A stretch of DNA of 64,000 nucleotides from Strongylocentrotus purpuratus (taxonomy: Eukaryota > Echinodermata > Echinoidea > Camarodonta > Strongylocentrotidae): positions 39,490,630 through 39,554,629 of the forward strand of contig NW_022145609.1 of NCBI RefSeq assembly GCF_000002235.5. The letters are read 5' to 3'. Under the pieces are notes generated by a model that did no database searches, was not told where the DNA came from, and was given only the letters and a program-made list of their open reading frames with translations. How positions within the stretch are numbered: position 1 is the stretch's first letter; each line of letters opens with the position of its first letter. This document shows positions 25,488 to 38,002 of the stretch, one piece after another. The position numbers and the translations under genes were made by a program.

Positions 25488-27539
25488 CTAGACTTTAATT
25501 CGTCACTTAGACGAATTAGGTGATACGTATGATAGTGGTTTACATAGCGAATAATGCATTACACGATATATTATTTTGTAAAATGCTTCTCCCATTTATA
25601 TGCTTCTCCCATTATGATCTATTCATATGTCAAGATTAAATTGTGTCTCCTTGATTATCATGGATCTAGGGAAGATAGATTGAAACAATATATGACCTTT
25701 GACCCTGTGCAGTAACCAGTTACACATTTGACTCTAATTTACATCATGAAGAACACCTTTTGACGATTTTTATCTTATTCAAAGAAATGAAAATGTAATT
25801 GATAAATGATTATCATCATTATGATAATGATGATCATGATGATCATGATCATGATCATAAGCGCGATCATGACATCTTATTGAAAAAAAAGAGGGTTGAT
25901 TTAGATAGCATATAGTCTCAGCTACAACATACTCAAAAATCAACAAAATCCAAGCCGAAATAACGGCGATATTGCTCGCAAAAGACAGGAATGTAGACTC
26001 CAGATTTGAAAAAAAAAGTCATCTCCCATAGGGATTACACGCAAAAAGTAATGGATTAAGTGAAAATAGGGTAATAATAAAGTAAAAAGGGTTATTTATG
26101 ACATTATTTGCGAATCTACGTGTTTAAATAATCAAAGGAGATGGTACAGTGAAGGTCAAAAGGAAAAAAAAAGTGAAAAAAAAAGTGTTGGAGACACCCG
26201 GAATCGAACCAGGGATCTCGAGGTTGGAAGTCAAGTGCGTTACCGATATACCAAAACATCTCCCATAGCGATTAATTACACGTAAACGGGAAATGGAATT
26301 CAGAAATCCTACTTTGCAAGTGAAATATGAGCATAATCCCGGCATCTGATCGAAATATAAAAGGCACACGTGTGATAGCTTATTGTCTCAGCTACAACAT
26401 ATTCGAAGCTCAGCGAAAACAAAGCTAAAATATGGGAGATTTCGCTCGCAAAAGACAGGAGTGTAGAATCCAGTTTTGAGAAAAAGTCATGTCCCATAGA
26501 GAATACACGCAAAATGTGAAAAATTGACATGCCTCCTTTAATCGCAAAAGTACGCCTTGATGCCTTAGTCAAAATGAAAAATTGAGGCAACTATACTTGT
26601 AGCAAATTGTCTCAGCTAGAACATATCAAAATTTAAAAGAAAATTGATCAATATTTACAGAGATACAATTAATTTTCCAAAAATATGCTGACGTCATAAT
26701 ATGCAAATTGAAATTTTGAGTTTGGAGGCCATTATGATGACATCATGAGTTAATTGAGGGTCAAATGAGACATGAAATCATATCTCCAACTCATAATCTA
26801 TCTAAATATGAAAACATATTGGGAGTTCCCATCCATTCTGAACAGTTACAATGAAGTTTGTATAGGCATGTTTTTGCCCATGTATTGTGGATAAAGATAA
26901 CGCAAATCCGCGCGTGCTGTCAACTTTGACGGACGCTCATTGCGTTATTAAAAGGTGAACAAATTATCAAAATGCTTGGAAAAATGTACCAAATATGATG
27001 TCAGAAAAAAATCGGCGATTCTGTGTTGCAAAATGCCAGTACGCACGAAAACGCGCGCGCATGCGCGTGTGCGTAATTTTTTTATCAAATGCTCCATATG
27101 GCCTGAAACGTATGCAAAAAAAATTTGGGATGATTTAGCGCATTTTAATTTTTTGCGAGCGCGTAAACGCGCGGACGAGCGCGCACGCGCGCATTTACGG
27201 ACTTTTATTGACTTGAAATTGACCGGACGGATATTGATCTTAATCATGATAAATATGAATGAAAAATTACTATTCGTTATGAAGATATGATCATTAGTTG
27301 ATTTTCACAAAATGGCGCCTGGATGACGTCACGATAATTTTGAGTCTTTGAAAATTCACGCAGTTCTAAGTTAGACTAAGATCTATCATCATTGAAAGTT
27401 TCATGATAATGGCTTTATTCAGTCTTGAGATATCCTGCGAACAAATTCGAGGAAGAATAATAAAAATAAATAATAATAATAAAGAAAAATCTTGACGAAA
27501 TCAAAAGGTGATACGTTGACTTCGTTACGTATCACCTAA
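25488..27539 (+). repeat. A unit 7 (2052 bp)
   Basis: Complete A unit with a TGACTTCGTT-loop closing hairpin. The second CRE reads TGACATCA. Confidence 0.92.
26189..26263 (-). tRNA. tRNA-Gly(TCC)-like cassette of A7
   Basis: As A1, but the B box reads GGTTCGATTCC, which still fits the Pol III consensus. A T8 run lies downstream. Confidence 0.55.
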
Positions 27540-29506
27540 CTAGACTTTAATTCGTCACTTAGACGAATTAGGTGATACGTATGATAATGGTCTACATAAC
27601 GAATAATGCATTACACGATATATTATTTTGTAAAATGCTTCTCCCATTCATATGCTTCTCCCATTATGATCTTTTCATATGTCAAGATTAAATTGTGTCT
27701 CCTTGATCATCATGGATCTAGGGAAGATAGATTAAAACAATATATGACCTTTGACCCTGTGCAGTAACCAGTTACACATTTGACTCTAATTTACATCATG
27801 AAGAACACCTTTTGACGATTTTTATCTTATTCAAAGAAATGAAAATGTAATTGATAAATGATTATCATCATTATGATAATGATGATCATGACATCTTATT
27901 GAAAAAATGAGGGTTGATTTAGATAGCATATAGTCTCAGCTACAACATACTCAAAAATCAACAAAATCCAAGCAGAAATAACGGCGATATTGCTCGCAAA
28001 AGACAGGAATGTAGACTCCAGATTTTAGAAAAAGTCATCTCCCATAGGGATTACACGCAAAAAGTAATGGATTAAGTGAAAATAGGGTAATAATAAAGTA
28101 AAAAGGGTTATTTATGACATTATTTGCGAATCTACGTGTTTAAATAATCAAAGGAGATGGTACAGTGAAAGTCAAAAGGATAAAAAAGTGAAGCAAAAAA
28201 TTGTTGGATGCACCCGGACTCGAACCAGGGATCTCGAGGTTGGAAGTCAAGTGCGTTACCGATACACCAAAACATCTCCCATAGCGATTACACGTAAACG
28301 GGAAATGGAATTCTCACATCCTACTTTGCAAGTGAAATATGAGCATGATCCCGGCATCTAATCGAAAAATAAAAAGTAAATTTGTGATAGCTTATGGTCT
28401 CAGCTACAACATATTCGAAGCTCAGCGAAAACTAAGCTAAAACAACGGAGATTTCGCTCGCGAAAGACAGGAGTGTAGAATCCAGTTTTCAGAAAAAGTC
28501 ATGTCCCATAGAGAATACACGCAAAATGTGAAAAATAGACATGCCTCCTTTAATCGCAAAAATACGCCATGATGCCTTTGTCAAAATGGAAAATCGTGAT
28601 AACTATGTTTGTAGAAAATTGTCACAGCTAGAACATAGCCAAATTTGGAAGAAAATCAATAAATATAACGAGAAATACACTAAATTTTCCATGAATATGC
28701 TGACGTCATAATATGCAAATTGAAATTTTGAGTTTGGAGGCAATTATGATGACGTCATGAGTTAATTGAGGGTCAAATGAGACATAAAATCATATCTTAG
28801 ACTCATAATCTATCTAAATATGAAAAAATATTGGGAGTTCCTGTCTATTCTGAAGAGTTACAAAGAATTTTGTATAGGCATGTTTTTGCTCATGTATTGT
28901 GGATAAAGATAACGCAGGTCCGCGCGCGCTGTCAACTTTGACGGACGCTCATTGCGTTATTAAAAGGTTAACAAGTTATCAAAATGCTTGGAAAAATGTA
29001 CCAAATATGATGATAGACAAAATTCGGCGATTTTATGTTGCAAAATGCTAGTACGCGCAAAAAACGCGCGCGCATGCGCGTAAGCATAATTTTTTGTCAA
29101 ATGCTCCATATGGCCTAAAACGTATGCCAAAAAATGTTGGGATGATTTAGAGCATTTTAATTTTTTGCGCCCGCGTAAACGCGCGAACGAACGCGCACGC
29201 GCGCATTTGCGCACGTTTATTGACCTGAAATTGACCGGACGGATATTGATCTTAATCGTGATAATTATGAATGAGAAATACTTTTCCGTTATGAAGATAT
29301 GATCATAAGTTGATTTTCACAAAATGGCGCCTGGATGACGTCACAATGACTTTGAGTTTTTGAAAAGTCACGCAGTTCTAAGTTAGGCTAAGATCTATCA
29401 TCATGGCAGGTTTCATGATAATGGCTTTAGCCATTCTTGAGATATCCTGCGAACAAAATTGAGGAAGAATAATAATAATTTCTTCTATACAGACACAAAA
29501 TAAATA
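27540..29506 (+). repeat. A unit 8 (1967 bp)
   Basis: A unit with a shortened GATC-rich tract (27861-27892) and the hairpin-less tail. One CG-tract word is changed (TTTGCGCCCGCG). Confidence 0.92.
28205..28279 (-). tRNA. tRNA-Gly(TCC)-like cassette of A8, acceptor decayed
   Basis: The acceptor 3' strand reads TGCATCC, so pairing with GGAGATG is weakened. The A box is TGGTGTATCGG and the B box is intact. A T6 run follows. Confidence 0.45.
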
Positions 29507-31546
29507 CTAGACTTTAATTCGTCACTTAGACGAATTAGGTGATACGTATGATAATGGTCTATATAACGAATAATGCATTACACGATATATTATTTTGTAA
29601 AATGCTTCTCCCATTCATATGCTTCTCCCATTATGATCTATTCATATGTCAAAATTAAATTGTGTCTCCTTGATCATCATGGATCTAGGGAAGATAGATT
29701 GAAACAATATATGACCTTTGACCCTGTGCAGTAACCAGTTACACATTTGACTCTAATTTACATCATGAAGAACACCTTTCGACGATTTTTATCTTATTCA
29801 AAGAAATGAAAATGTAATTGATAAATGATTATCATCATTATGATAATGATGATCATGATGATCATGATCATGAGCGCGATCATGACATCTTATTGAAAAA
29901 ATGAGGGTTGATTTAGATAGTATATAGTCTCAGCTACAACATACTCAAAAATCAACAAAATCCAAGCCGAAATAACGGCGATATTGCTCGCAAAAGACAG
30001 GAATGTAGACTCCAGATTTTAGAAAAAGTCATTTCCCATAGGGATTACACGCAAAAAGTAATGGATTAAGTGAAAATAGGGTAATAATGAAGTAAAAAGG
30101 GTTATTTATGACATTATTTGCGAATCTACGTGTTTAAATAATCAAAGGAGATGGTACAGTGAAGGTCAAAAGGAAAAAAAAAAGTGGGAAAAAAAGTGTT
30201 GGAGACACCCGGACTCGAACCAGGGATCTCGAGGTTGGAAGTCAAGTGCGTTACCGATATACCAAAACATCTCCCATAGCGATTACACGTAAAGGGGAAA
30301 TGGAATTCAGAAATCCTACTTTGCAAGTGAAATATGAGCATGATCCCGGCATCTAATCAAAAAATAAAAGGCACACTTTTGTTAGCTCATTGTCTCAGCT
30401 ACAACATATCCAAAGCTCAGCGAAAACTAAGCTAAGACAACGGAGATTTTGCTCGCAAAAGACAGGAGTGTAGTATCCAGTTTTGAGAAAAAGTCATGTC
30501 CCATAGAGAATACACGCAAAATGCGAAAAATTGACATGCCTCCTTTAATCGCAAAAATACACCATGATACTATTGTCAAAAAAAAAATTGTGAATACTAC
30601 ATTTGTAGAAAATTGGCTCAGCTAGAACATATCAAAATAAAAAAGAAAATTGATCCATATTTACAGAGATACAATCAATTTTCCAAAAATATGCTGACGT
30701 CATAATATGCAAATTAAAATTTTGAGTTTGGAGGCCATTATGATGACGTAATGAGTTAATTGAGGATAAAATGAAACATGAAATCATATCTCCGACTCAT
30801 AATCTATCCAAATATGAAAAAATATTAGGGGTTTCTATCTATTCTGAAGAGTTACAATGAATTTTATATAGGCATGTTTTTGCCCATGTATTGTGGATAA
30901 AGATAACGCAAATCCGCGCGTGCTGTCAACTTTGACGGACGCTCATTACGTTAATAAAAGGTGAACAAATTATCAAAATGCTTGGAAAAATGTACCGAAT
31001 ATGATGACAGAAACAAATCGGCGATTCTATGTTGCAAAATGCCAGTACGCGCGAAAACGCGCGCGCATGCGCGTTTGCGCAATTTTTTTATCAAATGCTC
31101 CATATGGCCTGAAACGTATGCAAAAAAAAATTGGGATGATTTGGAGCATTTTAAATTTTTGCGCGCGCGTAAACGCGCGTACGAACGCGCACGCGCGCAT
31201 TTGCGCATTTTTATTGACCTCAACTTGACCGGACGGATATTTATTCTAATCGTGATAATTATGAATGAGAAATACTTTTCTGTTATGAAGATATGATCAT
31301 TAGTTGATTTTCACAAAATGGCGCCTGGATGACGTCACGATAATTTTGACTCTCTAAAAAGTCACGCAGTTCTAAGTTAGACTAAGATCTATCATCATGG
31401 CAAGTTTCATGATAATGGCTTTATTCAGTCTTGAGATATCCTGCGAACAAATTCGAGGAAGAATAATAATAAATAATAATAAATAAATAAATAATAAAAA
31501 TCTTGACGAAATCAAAAGGTGATACGTCTACGTACGTATCACCTAA
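29507..31546 (+). repeat. A unit 9 (2040 bp)
   Basis: Complete A unit whose 3' end (AATAATAAATAATAATAAAT and the CTACGT-loop hairpin) matches that of A1. Confidence 0.92.
30200..30274 (-). tRNA. tRNA-Gly(TCC)-like cassette of A9
   Basis: A and B boxes, T arm and acceptor are intact, with a short T5 run immediately downstream. Confidence 0.55.
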
Positions 31547-32324
31547 CTAGACTTTAATTCGTCACTTTGACGAATTAGGTGATACGTGCTATTTTGTTAT
31601 CATGAAAGTGTGCCGATGATGATCTAATGATAATGATCATAAATACGATAAAGACCATCATTAAGAGTGGTATAGCGCCCCCTTCAGGTATTCGATAGAG
31701 ATTTGTAGAATCAGGATTTCAGAAAAAGTCGCCTACTACACGCTAACTAAGAAAATTCTGACATGTCGCCTTTAATTGAAATTTTCACTATGATGATGTC
31801 ATCGAAATGATAAATGATGTACGTCAATATTGTAGATAATTTATTAGCTACACCGTATCAGAATTTGGGAGAACATAGAGTACAAATAAGCTAGATAGTG
31901 CTCAAAGATCAATGTCATGAAGATTCATGATTTGAACGAAATTCACCTTCCTTAGGCATAACACGCAAATTAAGAAAATTCTGAAACGTGGCCTTTAATT
32001 GAATTTTGTACTATGATGACGTCAATGAAATAAAAAGTAGTGTGTATTTTTCTTGAAGGCAATTGCCTCAACTACAAGATACCGAAATTTGGAAGAAAAT
32101 CAGTCAATATTATGAGAAATACACTAAATTTTCCATAAATATAATGACGTCATAATATGCAATTTTGTATTTTGACTTTCAAGGCCATTACGATGACGTC
32201 AAGATGTATTTAATGGCCTAATAAGATATGAAATCATATCTCCGACTCATACTGTATCTAAATGTGAAAAAAAAATTGGCAGTCCTTATTCATCCCAATG
32301 GACTTTTTATAGGCATGTTTTTGC

Positions 32325-33277
32325 GGTTCCATGACACATGCTCCGCCGACGATTGCTCCGCCGACATTTACTCCGCAAAACGCGACAATTGCTCCGCGAC
32401 ATTTGCTCCGCGACATTTGCTCCGACGTCAAATGCTCCGCCGACAGGTGCTCCGCCGACAGTTGCTCCGCCGACAGTTGCTCCGCCGACAATTGCTCCGC
32501 CGACAGATGCTCCGCCGACAATTGCTCCTCCGACAATTGCTCCGCCGACAATTGCTCCGCCGTCAATTGCTCCGCAAAACGCGACAATTGCTCCGCCGAC
32601 ATTTGCTCCGCCGACATTTGCTCCGCCTGAAGCGACACTTGCTCCGCCGACATTTGCTCCGCCGACATTTGCTCCGCCTGAAGCGACACTTGCTCCGCCG
32701 ACATTTGCTCCGCCGACATTTGCTCCGCCGACATTTGCTCCGCCGTCAATTGCTCCGCCGACAATTGCTCCGCCTGAAGCGACATTTGCTCCGCCGACAT
32801 TTGCTCCGCCGACAATTGCTCCGACGACATTTGCTCCGCATGAAGCGACACTTGCTCCGGTGACATTTGCTCCGACGACATTTGCTCCGCCCAAAAAGTG
32901 TCCCATTAAATACAAATGCTACTAGTACTACGACAAATGCTTCGCCGACAATATTTTTTTTTCACGGGTTGTTTTTGTTTCTTTCTTTTTTTCTTCATTT
33001 TTTGAATGCATTTCATGACATTATGTAAATGAAATGAAATGAATGAATGTTGATAATGTGGGAGGAAAAAGCAGTGGCCTAAAAGTCATTTCGAATATAC
33101 TGAAATAACTTTCCATCTATCACTGTACGTCCCACATAATGTACACTAAACACTCATTACATGTCATGGGAAGTTTTTTTTTTTTAAAGTAGAGCAGCAA
33201 GCCACATTCCCCAATACGCGCATACCTCCTAGTTAATTTCAAACAGCTCATCAATATGTAAGACCTGAAATTACCTC
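32325..33277 (+). repeat. Left inverted-repeat arm of the foldback element
   Basis: The outer 15-bp tandem array runs from about 32337 to 32893, with interspersed longer variants (CCTGAAGCGACACTT, CAAAACGCGACAATT). The inner domain, 32894-33277, is inverted at 34461-34845 with modest divergence. Because 15 is a multiple of three, several frames stay open across the array; these are not genes. Confidence 0.9.
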
Positions 33278-33476
33278 AATGAAAGAAGACTAATAACATG
33301 AGAGGAAAGAAAAGAGCAAAAAAGACAACCGTTTTTGCTATTCCCCATAATGTTTGATTTAAAAAAATAAAAAATAAAATTATAGCTCCTTACGCAAGTT
33401 CTCCGGCGAAAGATAATTACTCCGCTCAAAATCTGTTTCATGTATTACTCATTAGCTGATCCAAAGCTCAAGGCTA

Positions 33477-33510
<34 letters not shown>

Positions 33511-34460
33511 CCATGCTCCTCCTTTACCTGTTTACACCGTTTTCTTGTCTTCTTTGCTCTTTTCTTTCCTCTCATGCTATTAGTCTTCTTTCATTTCCAT
33601 CACTTCTTCTCTGCTCCCCCTCTCGAGTTATATTTCTCTCGTGAAATTGAAACGTAAAGTAATACAATCATGTAGTACATTCTTGTTTAGAATAATATTT
33701 TCAATAATATCCAGTCCATTTTCTAAAGGTTTCTTTCCTTTAGTTAAGTGTATGTAGCTTTAATATATATATGTTAGTGTGCAAAACACTCCGTTTCATT
33801 CGAGTACTTTGTTTTCACTAAATAATTTAAGGGACTCACGAAGCCACCGAAAGAAGAGCAATTGGCTTATCATGAAGAACTAACATCAAACTGCAACAAA
33901 ATGATTTGTATAAATGTGAATAAGCAGAAAGGCTGCCATCTCATTTTCCCGTCTGAATGGGTTCTCTTCCTTACGTATATAAGTGCCCTTATTTTCTAAA
34001 CTTTTTTTTTATATTTGTGTGTTTATTAAATTTTCAATCATATAAAAATTACATATTTACAAGTCATTGGTAATAATTAGACAAAAAAAAAAAAAAAATA
34101 TGTATAAGAACAACTAACAATAATGAAAGGACAAGAAAGTTATTAAAAAAAAACATTATAGTAAAAAAAAATACACTGTACACATATAAATCATAGTATG
34201 AACTCCAGTGCATAAAGGGGAGTGAGGGGGCACAGGAATAAAAGTTAAATCAACATGAGTATCATAAGTCAAATCGCCATTTCTTAAAATGCGAAACAAG
34301 CTTGTTCCTTTTTTTCGCTGAGAAATATTCAATATCTTTTTGTTTCTTTATAAAACTCTTAAAAAGATCAACACTTGGTAAATCCCCCTTACTTATTTTC
34401 TAAACTTCCATGATGACCTATTACATTGTATAATGCTTTACCTAGTAAGATGCATTGATC
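33278..34460. mobile_element. Central segment of the foldback element
   Basis: Between the arms there is no convincing coding frame. It contains a nested inverted repeat (33278-33331 with 33538-33596), a CT microsatellite (33476-33511), an AT-rich stretch and poly-A/T runs near 34081-34170. Confidence 0.8.
33476..33511. repeat. (CT)n microsatellite
   Basis: About 17 CT dinucleotides with one interruption, lying between the arms of the nested inverted repeat. Confidence 0.9.
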
Positions 34461-35329
34461 GAGGTAATTTCAGGTATTACATATTGATGAGCTACTTGAA
34501 ATTAACTAGGAGGTATGCGCGTATTGGGGAATGTGGCTTGCTGCTCTACTTTTTTTTAAAAACTTCCCACGACATGTAATGAGTGTTTAGTATACATTAT
34601 ATGGGACGTACAGTGATAGATGGAAAGTTATTTCAGTATATTCGAAATGACTTTTAGGTAACTCCTTTTTCCTCCCACTTCATCAACATTCATTCATTTC
34701 ATTTCATCTACATTATTTCAAGAAATGCACTCAGAAAATGAAGAAGAAAAAAAGAAACGAAAAAAATAGGTGTAAAGAAAATATTGTCGGCGAAGCATTT
34801 GTCGTAGTACTAGTAGCATTTGTAGTTTATGGGACACCTTTTGGGCGGAGCAAATGTCGTCGGAGCAAATGTCGGCGGAGCAATTGTCGCTTCAGGCGGA
34901 GCAATTGTCGGCGGAGCAATTGTCGGCGGAGCAAATGTCGGCGGAGCAATTGTCGCTTCAGGCGGAGCAATTGTCGGCGGAGCAATTGTCGGCGGAGCAA
35001 ATGTCGGCGGAGCAAGTGTCGCTTCAGGCGGAGCAAATGTCGGCGGAGCAAATGTCGGCGGAGCAATTGTCGCGTTTTGCGGAGCAATTGACGGCGGAGC
35101 AATTGTCGGCGGAGCAATTGTCGGCGGAGCAATTGTCGGCGGAGCATCTGTCGGCGGAGCAATTGTCGGCGGAGCAACTGTCGGCGGAGCAATTGTCGGC
35201 GGAGCAACTGTCGGCGGAGCATTTGACGTCGGAGCAAATGTCGCGGAGCAAATGTCGCGGAGCAATTGTCGCGTTTTGCGGAGTAAATGTCGGCGGAGCA
35301 ATCGTCGGCGGAGCATGTGTCGGGTTACC
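34461..35329 (-). repeat. Right inverted-repeat arm of the foldback element
   Basis: Reverse-complement counterpart of the left arm. The inner domain is at 34461-34845 and the 15-bp array at about 34846-35317. This arm is 869 bp against 953 bp on the left, so the arms carry different numbers of 15-bp units. Confidence 0.9.
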
Positions 35330-35963
35330 GTTTTTGCCCATATATACTATGTAATACATGAGCTCGCACGCACGGATATTTATCTTCAACGGACGCTCAT
35401 TCCGTTATTAATAGTGATAAAGGGATGAACATGGTATCAAAATGCTTGGCAAAATGTGCCAAGCATGATGACAGAGAAAATTTGGCGATTATATGTTGCA
35501 AAATGCCAGAATGCGCAAAAAACGCGCGCGCATGCGCGTTTGAGTGATTTTTGTCAAATGCTCCATATGGCTTGAAACGTGTGCAAAAAAAATTGGAAAT
35601 GATTTGGAGCATTTTTAATTTTTGCGCGCACGTAAACGCGCGCACAAACGCGTACGCGCGGATTTGCACAAGTTTTTTAATTTGAAATTGACCGGAAGGA
35701 TATTGATATTATTCATGATAAATATGAATGAAAAAATACTTTCCGTTATGAAGATATGATCATAAGTTGATTTTTACAAAATGGCGCCTAGATGACGTCA
35801 CGATAATTTCGAGTCTTTGAAAAGTCATGCAGTTCTAAGTTAGACTAAGATCTATCATCATTGAAAGATTCATGACAATGGCTTTTGCCATTCTTGAGAT
35901 ATCCTGCGAACAAAATTGAGGAAGAATAATAATAATTTCTTCTATACAGACACAAAATAAATA

Positions 35964-38002
35964 CTAGACTTTAATTCGTCACTTAGACGAATTAGGTGAT
36001 ACGTATGATAATGGTTTACATAACGAATAATGCATTACACGATATATTATTTTGTAAAATGCTTCTCCCATTCATATGCTTCTCCCGTTATGATCTATTC
36101 ATATGTCAAGATTAAATTGTGTCTCCTTGATCATCATGGATCTAGGGAAGATAGATTGAAACAATATATGACCTTTGACCCTGTGCAGTAACCAGTTACA
36201 CATTTGACTCTAATTTACATCATGAAGAACACCTTTTGACGATTTTATCTTATTCAAAGAAATGAAAATGTAATTGATAAATGATTATCATCATTATGAT
36301 AATGATGATCATGATGATTATGATCATGATCATGAGCGCGATCATGACATCTTATTGAAAAAATGAGGGTTGATTTAGATAGCATATAGTCTCAGCTACA
36401 ACATACTCAAAAATCAACAAAATCCAAGCCGAAATAACGGCGATATTGCTCGCAAAAGACAGGAATGTAGACTCCAGATTTGAGAAAAAGTCATCTCCCA
36501 TAGGGATTACACGCAAAAAGTAATGGATTAAGTGAAAATAGGGTAATAATAAAGTAAAAAGGGTTATTTATGACATTATTTGCGAATCTACGTGTTTTAA
36601 TAATCAAAGGAGATGGTACAATGGAGGTCAAAAGGAAAAAAAAAGTTTAAAAAAAAATTGTTGGAGACACCCGGACTCGAACCTGGGATCTCGAGGTTGG
36701 AAGTCAAGTGCGTTACCGATATACCAAAACATCTCCCATAGCGATTACACGTAAACGGGAAATGGAATTCAGAAATCCTACTTTGCAAGTGAAATATGAG
36801 CATGATATCGGCATCTAATCGAACAATAAAAGACACACTTTGATAGCTCATTGTCTCAGCTACAACATATCCAAAGCTCAGCGAAAACAAAGCTAAAACA
36901 ACGGAGATTTTGCTCGCGAAAGACAGGAGTGTAGAATCCAGTTTTGAGAAAAAGTCATGTCCTATAGAGAATACACGCAAAATGCGTAAAATTGACATGC
37001 CTCCTTTAATCGCAAAAATACACCATGATACTTTTGTCAAAAATAAAAATTGTGAATACTACATTTGTAGAAAATTGTCTCAGCTAGAACATATCAAAAT
37101 TAAAAAGAAAATTGATCAATATTTACAGAGATACAATCCATTTTCCAAAAATATGCTGACGTCATAATATGCAAATTGAAATTTTGAGTTTGGAGGCCAT
37201 TATGATGACGTCATGAGTTAATTGAGGATAAAATGAGACATGAAATCAAATTTCCGACTCATAATCTATCCAAATATGAAAAAAATATTAGGAGTTTCTA
37301 TCTATTCTAAAGAGTTACAATGAATTTTATATAGGCATGTTTTTGCCCATGTATTGTGGATAAAGATAACGCAAATCCGCGCGTGCTGTCAACTTTGACG
37401 GACGCTCATTGCGTTAATAAAAGGTGAACAACTTATCAAAATGCTTGGAAAAATGTACCGAATATGATGACAGAAAAAAATCGGCGATTCTAAGTTGCAA
37501 AATGCCAGTACGCGCGAAAACGCGCGCGCATGCGCGTGTGCGTAATTTTTTTATCAAATGCTCCATATGGCCTGAAACGTATGCAAAAAAAATTTGGGAT
37601 GATTTAGAGCATTTTAATTTTTTTCGCGCGCGTAAACGCGCGGACATAAGCGTACGCGCATTTTTGCGCGCATTTATTGACTTGAAATTGACCGGACGGA
37701 TATTGAGTTTAATCATGATAAATATGAATGAAAAATGGCTTTCCTTTATGAAGATATGATCATAAGTTGATTTTCACAAAATGGCGCCTGGATGACGTCA
37801 CGATGACCTTGACTGTCTGAAAAGTCACACAGTTCTAAGTTAGACTAAGATCTATCATCATTGAAAGTTTCATGACAATGGCTTTATTCAGTCTTGAGAT
37901 ATCCTGCGAACAAATTCGAGGAAGAATAATAAAAATAAATAATAAAGAAAAATCTTGACGAAATCAAAAGGTGATACGTTGACTTCGTTACGTATCACCT
38001 AA
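35964..38002 (+). repeat. A unit 10 (2039 bp)
   Basis: A unit related to A3 by private variants. Its second CG tract is unusual: CGCGCGGACATAAGCGTACG is followed by CATTTTTGCGCGCATTT, a B-like sequence. This suggests gene conversion between A and B units around 37640-37675. Confidence 0.92.
36662..36736 (-). tRNA. tRNA-Gly(TCC)-like cassette of A10
   Basis: A and B boxes are intact. A change in the T stem (CCAGG opposite CCGGG) introduces a mismatch. A T8 or longer run lies downstream. Confidence 0.5.

Larger units (their letters stand above)
32317..35337. mobile_element. Foldback transposon (TU-like) with 8-bp target duplication
   Basis: The element occupies 32325-35329. Flanking GTTTTTGC at 32317-32324 and 35330-35337 is an 8-bp target duplication; uninterrupted array units have a single GTTTTTGC there. 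Ends are inverted: GGTTCCATGACACATGCTCC on the left and, reverse complemented, GGTAACCCGACACATGCTCC on the right. Each arm has an outer domain of 15-bp tandem repeats (GCTCCGCCGACAATT and variants) and an inner non-repeated domain. No transposase is visible, so it must be moved in trans. Foldback elements with tandem-repeat arms are known from Drosophila (FB) and, as I recall, sea urchins (TU). The family assignment is inference; the structure is seen. Confidence 0.92.
31547..35963 (+). repeat. C unit 2, split by a foldback element
   Basis: Outer parts match C1 in order and content. Removing 3,005 bp of inserted element and one 8-bp duplication leaves 1,404 bp, against 1,403 bp for C1, so the insertion is clean and younger than the C unit. 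The unit ends with the hairpin-less tail. Confidence 0.93.

Noticed and set aside
32228..32925. Long repetitive frames on both strands in the 15-bp array (also 34738-35428)
   Set aside because: The repeat length is a multiple of three, so many frames stay open at once; composition just follows the repeat. They are the arms of a foldback element.
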